Positions 1 through 7,930 of a stretch of DNA of 64,000 bases are shown here, piece after piece. Origin of the DNA: Corynebacterium choanae. GTDB taxonomy: Bacteria > Actinomycetota > Actinomycetes > Mycobacteriales > Mycobacteriaceae. Numbering within the stretch: the first letter of the stretch is position 1; each line of letters starts with the position of its first letter. The notes beneath the pieces are model-generated. The model saw only the letters and a list, made by a program, of their open reading frames with translations. It was not told the DNA's origin and made no database searches. Location: contig NZ_CP033896.1 of NCBI RefSeq assembly GCF_003813965.1, forward strand, positions 496,001 through 560,000. The letters run 5' to 3'. The translations under genes and the position numbers were made by a program.

Positions 1-1
1 G

Positions 2-1024
2 CCGCGCCTGCTGCACTCCTTTGTGCGCGACCGGGGCATCCAAACCACCTTAGGTGTCTTCGTTGCCACCTTTGTGTTCTCCCTTTCATCACTGCGAGCC
101 ATCTCCGCCGGGGAGAACGGGGCGGTGTTTGTCCCACACTACAACGTCACCGTCTCCATGGGATTCGCTGCCCTGTGCGTGGGATTTCTGGTCTACTACA
201 TCGCTCACATGGCCATGTCGATCTCGATGAGCAGAAACGTGTATCTGCTCACCGCCGACACCAAACAAGCCTTCGACAAAGCAACAGAAGAAGCCGCCGA
301 TGAACACACTATGCCAACAGTCGACAAGACCCTGTTTAGCGGTGCTGAAGCACTAACCCTGGATCAATCCGGCTATGTGCAGGCAATCGACTATGCGGGA
401 CTCGCGGAATACGCCGCCAAGCATGACCTGGTCATCAAACTGGACATCAAACCAGGCGATTTCATTGTGCGGGGGCAACGCATCGGGAAAACAACAGCCC
501 TCATCGACCCTGATGTCCTGCACAACATGGTGTTCGTCGGCGACACTGCTGATCCGGAACATGACGTCACCTATGCGGTACGGCAAACCGTGGAGGTCGC
601 AGTCCGCGCGTTAAGCCCTGGCACGAATGACCCCTACACAGCAACCGATGTGATCCGTCGGCTCTCCCAGATCCTCGCCGAGTTGAAAGACCGTCAACTC
701 CCCAGCGGTATTGTGACCATTGACGGTGAAGTGCGTCTCGTGCACGACGTGGTCACCTTCGATGAACTTGTCGACACGATGTTTTCTGATATTCGCCGGC
801 ATGCTGCCGGCACTGTCGTGGTCTACACCACCCTGCTGGAGCAGTTCGTTGCCTTACAACACGTCATCACTGATCCGCTGCGGGTCGGACTGTTGCATGC
901 CCACGGTGAGGCGGTGTATGCCGACGCGAAACGGCTCGTCGACAACGACAAGGATATGCAAGTCATCGAATCGGCCTACCGAAAGTTTAAGACCGTCAAT
1001 GCGGTCACCGGACAGGCAGTGTAG
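2..1024 (+). CDS. DUF2254 family membrane protein, 3' part
   Basis: Predicted integral membrane protein of the DUF2254 family, of unknown biochemical role. The reading frame is open from base 2, so the gene begins before the window. The first visible residues (PRLLHSFVRDRGIQ) are the conserved stretch that precedes the third membrane segment in this family. Two hydrophobic segments follow (LGVFVATFVFSLSSL and MGFAALCVGFLVYYIAHMA), then a soluble C-terminal domain of about 260 residues containing RALSPGTNDPYTA, a typical DUF2254 motif. A GTG at 23 should not be taken as the start because the conserved sequence continues upstream. It lies just before the CRISPR-Cas locus, on the same strand, and is probably the chromosomal neighbour into which that locus was placed (inference). 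Confidence 0.85.
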   Translation, partial: PRLLHSFVRDRGIQTTLGVFVATFVFSLSSLRAISAGENGAVFVPHYNVTVSMGFAALCVGFLVYYIAHMAMSISMSRNVYLLTADTKQAFDKATEEAADEHTMPTVDKTLFSGAEALTLDQSGYVQAIDYAGLAEYAAKHDLVIKLDIKPGDFIVRGQRIGKTTALIDPDVLHNMVFVGDTADPEHDVTYAVRQTVEVAVRALSPGTNDPYTATDVIRRLSQILAELKDRQLPSGIVTIDGEVRLVHDVVTFDELVDTMFSDIRRHAAGTVVVYTTLLEQFVALQHVITDPLRVGLLHAHGEAVYADAKRLVDNDKDMQVIESAYRKFKTVNAVTGQAV

Positions 1025-1179
1025 CGTTCATGTTTGCGTAATCTTTTACAGTGTGACGCCAACGGATAGTTTGTTGGTGGGGAAGTGGAGGTAGCGAGCT
1101 ACTTTCCGGTCACCAAGGAGAGCTGAAAGAAGGAACCTCTCAGTGCGCGGCGAAAGTAAATAGAATTTTCGTTGGCGCC

Positions 1180-1208
1180 TTGCGATATCCTGTCGCGGCT
1201 GTTACGAT
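1180..1208 (+). promoter_or_regulatory. Predicted tracrRNA promoter
   Basis: TTGCGA (1180-1185) and TACGAT (1203-1208) are separated by 17 bases, and TGT immediately before the -10 gives it extended -10 character. A start about seven bases downstream falls at 1214-1216, exactly where the anti-repeat begins. The boxes are seen in the sequence; their use is inferred. Confidence 0.5.
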
Positions 1209-1213
1209 AGTTC

Positions 1214-1298
1214 TCGTCGAACCTCAATAAGTAATGGACTCGTTAGCCATTACGGAATTCTCCAGCCGGCGCCTTCGGGTGTCGGCTCTTTTTATTTT
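1214..1298 (+). ncRNA. tracrRNA of the type II-C CRISPR-Cas9 locus
   Basis: The trans-activating RNA pairs with the crRNA repeat and is bound by Cas9. Bases 1216-1225 (GTCGAACCTC) pair over 10 positions, with one G-U, with GGGGTTCGAC in the 5' part of the crRNA repeat. Next comes a perfect 7-bp hairpin, GTAATGG (1231-1237) with CCATTAC (1247-1253). It ends in a 10-bp terminator hairpin with a TTCG tetraloop (1264-1287) followed by TTTTTATTTT. The order anti-repeat, GAACCTCA-TAAG, short stem, GCCGGC-type terminator closely matches the C. diphtheriae Cas9 tracrRNA as I remember it. It lies about 700 bases upstream of cas9 on the same strand. The 5' end is uncertain; a longer form that also pairs with the 3' half of the repeat is not obvious. 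Confidence 0.85.
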
Positions 1299-1320
1299 CT
1301 AGGGAGCAAGGCGGTCTGGT

Positions 1321-1353
1321 GGGTTAAGGGACAAAATGTGTGTCTGGGGGTGG
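1321..1353. repeat. 33-bp sequence shared with the IS3-like remnant at 35.6 kb
   Basis: Identical at 32 of 33 positions to 35640-35672 and in the same orientation (core ACAAAATGTGTGTCTGG). At the second site it directly abuts the end of an IS3-type OrfA. It is therefore probably an insertion-sequence end left behind here (inference). Similarity stops abruptly on both sides. Confidence 0.6.
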
Positions 1354-1571
1354 TTGCAGCTTCCCTTTTATTCGCCCTTTTTCACTTTGGCAGAGCGTTT
1401 CCCTCACAGTCGATATGATTGCCGCCCAATAGAGAACGTCCCCGTGTCGCGATTTGCTGGGTTGCTTGACACTGGGGTGCGGATCGAAACATTCGCGGAT
1501 ACCAGCGGGTCTGTGAGGGCCGGTGTGTAGGTGAAGCCGTTGTTCTTGGTGGGCTAGTTTCAAGCACTGCA

Positions 1572-1835
1572 ATGGGGAAGGTTGGTATCCATAGGCGACA
1601 AGCAATCCGGACTTTTACCCTTGGGCGTCAACAGAGTCAAGGGTTTGGATTCACTTGGCGAGCATATATTTTGGTGTTGGTGCTGGTTGGGGTAGGGATT
1701 TCGGCCTTTCAGACACACTTTTTGACCCTAATCTCTCCCTTGTCGATAGTCGTCATTGGTCTGGCGATCGATGAACTGGGAGTTTCCTCATTTCATATTT
1801 TCGTCAAAGAGCCTCTCCTGAATCGCCTAATTTAG
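1572..1835 (+). CDS. Possible small membrane protein, doubtful
   Basis: Open frame of 87 codons with two hydrophobic stretches (YILVLVLVGVGISAF and LTLISPLSIVVIGLAI) and a basic N-terminus. There is no convincing ribosome binding site before the ATG and I recognise no family. It lies in the gap between tracrRNA and cas9, which also holds an IS-end-like sequence, so it may be a fragment or a chance frame. Confidence 0.25.
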   Translation: MGKVGIHRRQAIRTFTLGRQQSQGFGFTWRAYILVLVLVGVGISAFQTHFLTLISPLSIVVIGLAIDELGVSSFHIFVKEPLLNRLI

Positions 1836-2007
1836 GGAGCTGCGAGCCCAATTCGTGTACCAACTACTGCATCTTTGTGATCTGTTCGAACGATTCATTG
1901 AAGTTGGTAAGCGTGTGCACAATCATTGCTACTGTGAGAACAGATGACAAAACTTTTCCATTGCTGCGGTAACGGGGTAGGTGCCGCACCTCCTGAGGAG
2001 AAATGAA

Positions 2008-5000
2008 ATGCAAGTTCAAAAACGCTATACCGTGGGGCTTGACGTTGGATCCTATTCGTTAGGTATGGCTGCCATTGAGCTCAATGAAAACGGTAACCCA
2101 GTGAGTATTCTCAGTGCAGTGTCGCACATCCATGACGCTGGGTTGGATCCAGACCAGGTTAAAAATGCGACAACACGCCTTGCGCAGTCCGGTCTTATGC
2201 GACGTACCCGCAGGCTATATAGGGAGCGGCGCCGGCGTTCCCGCAAACTACATGAGTTTTTAGTAGAACAACAATGGAAAACTTTGCCGTTCGAGTCATA
2301 TGCTGACCCGTACCATCCGTGGCGGGTTCGAACGATGCTTGTGGACTCGTATGTGGAAGACGATGTAGAACGGGGGGAGTTACTTTCGATTGCGCTGCGC
2401 CATATTTTCAATCATCGCGGATGGCGCAACCCATACACCCGGGTGCAGAGTCTTTACAATGTGGCAGAGCCAAGTGAAAACTTTGAACAGATTCGCAACG
2501 ATCTGGAAGGACGGTACGGTGTCCCAATCGATCGTGATATCACCGTAGCTCAGTTAGTTTCGGTTGCCGAGTTTGGTAAAGACCGGTTACGGGGAGCGGT
2601 GAAGTCCAAGAAAAATGGCAACGCCAAGGGTGCACCCGAAAACGAAGTGAAGGAAGCCGTCCTTTCCCATCGTTTACAACAGAGCGACAACGCGCGTGAG
2701 ATATGCCGGATTTGTCAGGTGCAACGCATCGATGACGACCTTTACAAGAAAATTATTGATTTAGTCTTTGATGCAAAGTCCCCAAAGGGTGCACAACAGG
2801 AGAGAACTGGAAAAGATCCGTTTTTCCCCAAAGAATATCGAGCCCTGAAAGCGAGTGATGCATTTCAGCGATACCGAATCGCCTCAATCATAGGTAACTT
2901 ACGTATTCGTGAGGATGATTCCAACGTTCCACTCGATCATGATCAACGCCAGCAACTCTTTAACTTTCTGGTAAATCATACTGGGAACAACCTTCCGACT
3001 TGGCAGGATGTAGCAGAAGAACTTGGTATCGATCGCGGGTTGCTTCGTGGGACAGCGGCGGTCACAGAGGATGGAGAACGAGCCAATAGCCGTCCCCCTA
3101 TCCATGAAACGAATCGAGCGCTGACCAATTGCAAAGTCAAACCTTTGGCCTCTTGGTGGAAATCTGAAGATTGGCCTGCGAGAGAGGCATTGGTTAAGGC
3201 GCTCTCCAATGCAACCAAGGCCGATTTTGCGTCTCCAGCAGGACTCAAGGTGGAGCAATTCCTCAGGAGCGTAGACGATGAGCTGCTTACTGAGATCGAC
3301 AAGCTGAAATTGCCAATTGGTCGTGCAGCCTATGGTGAGACTACACTCATCAGGCTTACAAATACGATGTTGGAAAATGATCTGGATTTGCGAGGTGCAC
3401 TAGAAGCGGAGTTTAACATTCCAAAAAATTGGTCTCCACCAAAGCCACCAATCAACGAGCCAGTCGGCAATCCGGCAGTCGACCGAGTGTTAAGGGAAGC
3501 GCATCGCTGGATTGAAGCTGCAGTGTCCCAGTGGGGTGAACCAGAATCGGTGGTGGTTGAAGATACGCGTGCAGGATTCACCAGTGAGGCTACTCGGCGC
3601 GAAATTGAGCGTGGTATTGAGAAACGTACAAAACGAAATCTCGCTCTGGCAGACCAAATGCGGCTGGAACTTGGCATCGATGGCCCAATTCGCCGCTCCG
3701 ATCTATGGCGATACCAGTCAATACAACGCCAAAATGCGCAATGTGCTTACTGTGGTAATCCGATCACCTTTTCAGCCAGTGAGATGGATCATATTGTGCC
3801 ACGGGCCGGGGCTGGATCTACTAATGTTCGCGAAAATCTGGTGGCTACATGTGCGCGTTGTAATCGGGCAAAATCAAACAGACCATTCGCTAATTGGGCT
3901 CGCACCTGCGGTATCCCAGGAGTGAGTGTAGATGAAGCTGTGGAACGAACCAGGCATTGGGTGCGAGACTCAGCAATGAAAACGGGGGAATTCAAACAGT
4001 TTGTCAAGGATGTGACGGATCGGTTTAGGCGAACTGAATACGATGCGCCACTGGATGCGCGATCCATCGAGTCGGTGGGATGGATGTCCATCGAATTGCG
4101 AAGTCGAATCATGCAGCGATTCCCCAATGCGCGTGTAGATCTTTACACAGGTAAGACCACGTCTCAGGCACGTGGTGCTTCCGGTATCACTAAGCATTTG
4201 GAGTTTATCGGGGGTACCGGTAAGTCCCGGCTCGACCGACGCCATCATGCGATCGATGCAGCAGTTATCGCAATGATGCGGCCCTATGTAGCTGAAACCC
4301 TGGCGATTAGAAATAACATTAAATTCGGAGAGTTTCTTGAACATGGAGGCTCCGATAATCGGCGGTGGAAGGAATTCATCGGGGAGGATCAGGCTCACCG
4401 TCAGTCGTGGCAACGCTGGATGCAAGCCATGCACGCGTTGCTTCCACTACTTCAAGAAGCTCTGGATCAGGATCGAATCCCAGTCACGAGGAATTTACGG
4501 CTGCGCCTGGGAAATGGCGCTGTGCACAAAGCCGAGATTCATTCGCTGGAAACTGTTTCATTGTCGACAGCGCTTACCGTGGAACAAATTGATCGTGCCG
4601 CAACTGAGGCTCTGTGGTGCGCTCTGACGAGGCACCCCGATTTCGATCCCAAGGATGGTCTGTCAGAAGACCCGCAACGCCAAATAACGGTGAACGGTAA
4701 ACTGATTAAGTCCGATGATCAGATTGAATTGTTTCCAGTCCAAGCTGCGTCAATCCGAGTTCGTGGTGGATATGCACAGCTTGAGAAGATACACCATGTG
4801 CGCTTTTACCGAGTGCCTGGGAAAGTAAAACCCAAGTACTTCATGCTGCGAGTTTTTGTCCACGACTTAGTCAATTTCGGTGGTCGGGATCTTTTTAGTG
4901 TTGAACTTGCCCCCCAGACACAATCGGTTCGGCACTCCAGGAAAATTCTTCGGGAAGCGCTTGTGGATGGAACCGCGGAGTATTTGGGGTGGGTAGTCAC

Positions 5001-5328
5001 GGGAGATGAACTACACCTAAACCCAACTGTTCTTCCAAAATCGGTGACGCCCCTATTGGAAGAATTCGGCCACCTCCATCGTTGGACGATTGATGGTTTT
5101 CCTGATGAGAGGCGTATTCGTCTGCGCTCGCGATTGCTGAGCGGTGAAGGTGCAGAGAATCTGCCAGAGGAGTGCAGAAAAGTTCTGACGGGAAGGGGAG
5201 TTCTTACCTCAGTCAATGCGTTGCTTGCACAAGGTGAGCTTATGGTTGTGCGGCGGGATGCCTTAGGCCGTGTCCGCCTAGGCAGCAGAGCTAACCTCCC
5301 CGTATCTTGGCGCTTGGATCGGCAATGA
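2008..5328 (+). CDS. cas9: Cas9 endonuclease, type II-C (1106 aa)
   Basis: RNA-guided DNA endonuclease of the CRISPR system; with crRNA and tracrRNA it cuts both target strands. All nuclease motifs are present: RuvC-I with D12 (YTVGLDVGS), Arg-rich bridge helix about residues 63-85, RuvC-II with E518 (VVVEDTR), HNH with D594-H595 and N619 inside a CxxC...CxxC zinc frame (C579, C582, C615, C618), and RuvC-III HHAIDA with H747 and D750. Spacing matches Actinomyces naeslundii Cas9 (D17, E505, H582, N606, H736, D739, from memory), and the C-terminal VVRRDALGR...SNLP-type ending is shared. The compact size and the absence of csn2 and cas4 fit subtype II-C. The ATG at 2008 is chosen because GAGGAG lies 7 bases upstream; a GTG at 1981 would add nine unconserved residues. 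The stop overlaps the cas1 start (ATGA). The PAM cannot be read from the sequence. Confidence 0.97.
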   Translation: MQVQKRYTVGLDVGSYSLGMAAIELNENGNPVSILSAVSHIHDAGLDPDQVKNATTRLAQSGLMRRTRRLYRERRRRSRKLHEFLVEQQWKTLPFESYADPYHPWRVRTMLVDSYVEDDVERGELLSIALRHIFNHRGWRNPYTRVQSLYNVAEPSENFEQIRNDLEGRYGVPIDRDITVAQLVSVAEFGKDRLRGAVKSKKNGNAKGAPENEVKEAVLSHRLQQSDNAREICRICQVQRIDDDLYKKIIDLVFDAKSPKGAQQERTGKDPFFPKEYRALKASDAFQRYRIASIIGNLRIREDDSNVPLDHDQRQQLFNFLVNHTGNNLPTWQDVAEELGIDRGLLRGTAAVTEDGERANSRPPIHETNRALTNCKVKPLASWWKSEDWPAREALVKALSNATKADFASPAGLKVEQFLRSVDDELLTEIDKLKLPIGRAAYGETTLIRLTNTMLENDLDLRGALEAEFNIPKNWSPPKPPINEPVGNPAVDRVLREAHRWIEAAVSQWGEPESVVVEDTRAGFTSEATRREIERGIEKRTKRNLALADQMRLELGIDGPIRRSDLWRYQSIQRQNAQCAYCGNPITFSASEMDHIVPRAGAGSTNVRENLVATCARCNRAKSNRPFANWARTCGIPGVSVDEAVERTRHWVRDSAMKTGEFKQFVKDVTDRFRRTEYDAPLDARSIESVGWMSIELRSRIMQRFPNARVDLYTGKTTSQARGASGITKHLEFIGGTGKSRLDRRHHAIDAAVIAMMRPYVAETLAIRNNIKFGEFLEHGGSDNRRWKEFIGEDQAHRQSWQRWMQAMHALLPLLQEALDQDRIPVTRNLRLRLGNGAVHKAEIHSLETVSLSTALTVEQIDRAATEALWCALTRHPDFDPKDGLSEDPQRQITVNGKLIKSDDQIELFPVQAASIRVRGGYAQLEKIHHVRFYRVPGKVKPKYFMLRVFVHDLVNFGGRDLFSVELAPQTQSVRHSRKILREALVDGTAEYLGWVVTGDELHLNPTVLPKSVTPLLEEFGHLHRWTIDGFPDERRIRLRSRLLSGEGAENLPEECRKVLTGRGVLTSVNALLAQGELMVVRRDALGRVRLGSRANLPVSWRLDRQ

Positions 5329-6233
5329 ATCTTGGATGGCGTGTGTTGGACTGCTCACAGCTTGATGGCAGACTCCGCTATGAACGAGGAGTTATGAAAG
5401 TCCTGGATCGTGAGGGTTCTGAGCTCATAACTGCACCACTTTCGCAGATAGCTATTGTTCTAATTGGTGTACAAAGCTCTATATCCGGAGCGCTCATTGC
5501 CAAGTTCGGTGAGTATGACATTGCTTTGCTGGTCTGCGATTGGCGCCAAGAGCCAGTCGCAGGGGCAATGCCTTGGCATGACCATTCGCGGATCGGCGCA
5601 CGACAGGTTGCCCAGGCAAGATTATCTGCGCCAAGAGCAAAGCAGGCATGGAAAGCAATAGTCAAGGCGAAAATTGCTGGACAGTCATGTTGTCTAAGTT
5701 CTGTACGAGGCATCTCGCCGATATCAGAGCGTTTAGGCGAGCTCGTTGGTCAAGTGAAATCGGGCGACAGATCCAACGCGGAAGGTCAGGCCGCTCGAAT
5801 CTACTGGCCGGCAATCACGGAAGACCCTACTTTCCGTCGTACACCCCAGTGCTCCGATCGCGGTTGGAACATGTATTTAAACTACGGTTACACCTTGCTT
5901 CGAGGGCATGGCATTAGAGCCGTCACAGCTGCTGGACTGTGTGGCACGCTTGGTATTTTTCATCATCATCGGGAGAATGCTTTTGCTCTTGTTGATGACC
6001 TAATTGAGCCATTTAGACCGTTGATCGACTATCACATATTTTCCTCATTTGACGAGTTGTGTGAACTAGATAGAGATTCCAAAAAGATTATCATTAACTG
6101 TTTTGATAAGCCGTTCAACGGAAATGGAAAAAGTCTGGTGACAATGCTTGAAGAATTTGCTCACCATTATGGTGCCTATGTTGAAGATAAAATCGAACGT
6201 TTAGTTGTTCCCCGATGGGAAGGTAGGAGATGA
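5325..6233 (+). CDS. cas1: Cas1 integrase (302 aa)
   Basis: Metal-dependent integrase that, with Cas2, inserts new spacers next to the leader repeat. The type II Cas1 pattern is clear: E153 in NAEGQAARIYW, the His cluster 213-215 in GIFHHHRENAFAL, and the acidic motif LVDDLIEPFRPLID. Length is normal for the family. The ATG at 5325 overlaps the cas9 stop by four bases, so translation is probably coupled; an earlier in-frame GTG at 5307 lies inside cas9 and adds nothing conserved. Its own stop overlaps the cas2 start in the same way. The cas1 order and lack of cas4 support a II-C adaptation module. Confidence 0.96.
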   Translation: MNLGWRVLDCSQLDGRLRYERGVMKVLDREGSELITAPLSQIAIVLIGVQSSISGALIAKFGEYDIALLVCDWRQEPVAGAMPWHDHSRIGARQVAQARLSAPRAKQAWKAIVKAKIAGQSCCLSSVRGISPISERLGELVGQVKSGDRSNAEGQAARIYWPAITEDPTFRRTPQCSDRGWNMYLNYGYTLLRGHGIRAVTAAGLCGTLGIFHHHRENAFALVDDLIEPFRPLIDYHIFSSFDELCELDRDSKKIIINCFDKPFNGNGKSLVTMLEEFAHHYGAYVEDKIERLVVPRWEGRR

Positions 6234-6562
6234 TGCCTGCGAAAGGAGCAGATCCCGTGTGGTCGATGGTGATGTTTGATGTGCCTACCAAGACTGATGT
6301 TGACAGACGAAATGCAAACAGGTTCCGACATTTCCTTGTGGATGAAGGATTTGGCAGAGTTCAGTTGAGTGTCTATGCACAGTACTATCCGAACGGGGCC
6401 AGGGCGGTGACTGTATTGAAGAAAATCAAACAGAATTTGCCTCCAGGCGGAGACGTTAGGATTCTTCATATCACTGACAAACAGTGGTCGACCGCGAGCA
6501 GATTTTCACGGACTAAGGCTGCATCGATCGAGGAAAAGCCCGAAGTGGGCGTAGTTTTTTAG
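6230..6562 (+). CDS. cas2: Cas2 adaptation protein (110 aa)
   Basis: Small ferredoxin-fold partner of Cas1 in spacer acquisition. The N-terminal strand VWSMVMFDVPTKTDVDRR carries the conserved Asp, followed by RFRHFLVDEGFGRVQLSVY, typical of type II Cas2. Two consecutive ATG codons (6230 and 6233) are possible starts; the first overlaps the cas1 stop. The gene ends 49 bases before the first CRISPR repeat, so the operon runs head-on into the array, which is read from the other strand. No csn2 or cas4 follows. Confidence 0.95.
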   Translation: MMPAKGADPVWSMVMFDVPTKTDVDRRNANRFRHFLVDEGFGRVQLSVYAQYYPNGARAVTVLKKIKQNLPPGGDVRILHITDKQWSTASRFSRTKAASIEEKPEVGVVF

Positions 6563-6575
6563 CCAACGATATAAT

Positions 6576-6632
6576 AAAACCCCCTGGTAGAGCCCGCTTT
6601 TTGTGATTTAGGGAGTATACCAGGGGATTTTT
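6576..6632. terminator. Inverted half-repeat pairing with the last CRISPR repeat
   Basis: Bases 6576-6589 (AAAACCCCCTGGTA) are an inverted copy of part of the CRISPR repeat and pair with 6618-6631 (TACCAGGGGATTTT) of the adjacent repeat, 13 of 14 pairs, with a 28-base loop. On the plus strand the stem is followed by TTTTT-type bases, on the minus strand by GTTTTATT. The hairpin could therefore end both the cas transcript and the opposing array transcript. The pairing is seen; termination is inferred, and the large loop makes it uncertain. Confidence 0.45.
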
Positions 6633-7352
6633 GTGTCGAACCCCAACATGAAAGCATACTCATACGACAGCCCTAGGGAGTATACCAGGGGATTTTTGTG
6701 TCGAACCCCAACCTGCACTTGTCGTTTGTGGCGCGTGCCGGGAGTATACCAGGGGATTTTTGTGTCGAACCCCAACCTACCGGGCTCACCCCGCAGGCCT
6801 CGGAGGAGTATACCAGGGGATTTTTGTGTCGAACCCCAACGTGCCGCTGCAGCCACTGTGACAGACAAGGAGTATACCAGGGGATTTTTGTGTCGAACCC
6901 CAACGTGCAGTCTGAGGTGGCGCCGCTGAAGGGGAGTATACCAGGGGATTTTTGTGTCGAACCCCAACGCCATCCGCCATGTAGTAGCACAAGGCGGGAG
7001 TATACCAGGGGATTTTTGTGTCGAACCCCAACGTGCTGAAAGACAATGCGGCGGCGGTGCGGAGTATACCAGGGGATTTTTGTGTCGAACCCCAACGCAG
7101 AGCGCGGCGAGGTGTGTTGGCTGTGGAGTATACCAGGGGATTTTTGTGTCGAACCCCAACTTTGAGGTGTCGGTGGTGCCGATCGGTGGGAGTATACCAG
7201 GGGATTTTTGTGTCGAACCCCAACCCACTAGGGCTCGCCGCACTTGGATCATGGAGTATACCAGGGGATTTTTGTGTCGAACCCCAACGGGCAGATGATC
7301 GAGACAGCGCTGGGTGGGAGTATACCAGGGGATTTTTGTGTCGAACCCAAAG
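6612..7352 (-). CRISPR. CRISPR array, 12 repeats and 11 spacers
   Basis: The 36-base repeat starts at 6612, 6677, 6741, 6805, 6869, 6933, 6997, 7061, 7125, 7189, 7253 and 7317. Spacers are 28 bases, except the cas-proximal one (29). In crRNA sense (minus strand) the repeat begins GTTGGGGTTCGAC and ends CTGGTATACTCC, like the C. diphtheriae type II repeat from memory. The first 11 copies are identical; the twelfth (7317-7352) has lost the GTTG end and is the old, degenerate terminal repeat. The orientation is fixed by pairing of GGGGTTCGAC with the tracrRNA anti-repeat. The degenerate repeat sits away from cas2 and at the 5' end of the crRNA strand, so new spacers are probably added beside cas2. 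That polarity has been described for type II-C. Each repeat carries an extended -10 box (TGGTATACT) reading into the next spacer. Confidence 0.98.
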
Positions 7353-7387
7353 GTTGGTTTGGTCTGCAGAGGCCGGTATCCCTCACC

Positions 7388-7930
7388 GCGTTCGCCTTCG
7401 TTGCGTTCAAGGTCGTAGTACGACCGTGAACGCTGGTGATGGTTGAGGCTGGCGAAAGCTGACATCCACAAGGAGTTCTTTGGTTTCTTGGTGACTCCTC
7501 GGTTCGGGGTTAAGGAGCGGATTGATGCCTCTGATCGTCGTTGTTGGGGACTGAGACCTGCGTATGCTGCCAGCTGTGCGGGGCCGTGGAACGCTGAGAG
7601 GTCGCCGACACACGTAATGAAGATCGCCGCGATGTGTTCTCCTGTTCCAGGCATAGATTTGTCGATTTCGTACTCTGGCACGGTTTTCGCTGACTCGATC
7701 ATGCGTTGTTGCACCTGCTGCCGTTTTTGGCCGTTGCCAGCATGATTGTGGTGTGAGTTTGCATGCTGTACCAATGATCTTGCTTCGCTGGCGTTGCAAC
7801 AGTTTATCGGCTCTTCGCAGTTTAGAGTGCACAACCGGTCGCAAGGCATAGCAGCTGCCTCAATCCCAGACTCAACATTTAGTAGCATCCACCCCTGCAG
7901 CCACATGCCGCTGTACTGGCATCGACACAC
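7388..7930 (-). pseudogene. IS110-family transposase remnant
   Basis: The minus strand encodes a C-terminal Transposase_20 region: a VPEYEIDKSMPGTGEHIAA-like segment, then VGDLSAFHGPAQLAAYAG, LSPQQRRS and SRSYYDLERNEGER. This is the helix-hairpin and catalytic-Ser half of IS110/IS116-type transposases. The N-terminal DEDD domain is missing and the upstream sequence is disrupted by frame changes, so the gene is dead. It stops about 35 bases from the degenerate end of the CRISPR array. The conserved part spans roughly 7390-7730; the part upstream of 7730 is weak. Confidence 0.75.

Larger units (their letters stand above)
1299..2007. other. Stretch between tracrRNA and cas9
   Basis: About 700 bases without a confident gene. 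It contains a 33-base sequence shared with an IS3-like remnant at 35.6 kb (1321-1353) and one weak small open frame (1572-1835). A possible cas promoter is the extended -10 TGCTACTGT at about 1929-1937, but no good -35 box is seen. Confidence 0.5.

Noticed and set aside
6563..7352. csn2 or cas4 gene making this type II-A or II-B
   Set aside because: The array starts 49 bases after cas2 and no further cas-like protein is encoded on either side.
6608..7930. A 440-codon minus-strand open frame across the CRISPR array
   Set aside because: It is an artefact of 36-base repeats with 28-base spacers plus the IS110 remnant; its repeats translate the CRISPR repeat.
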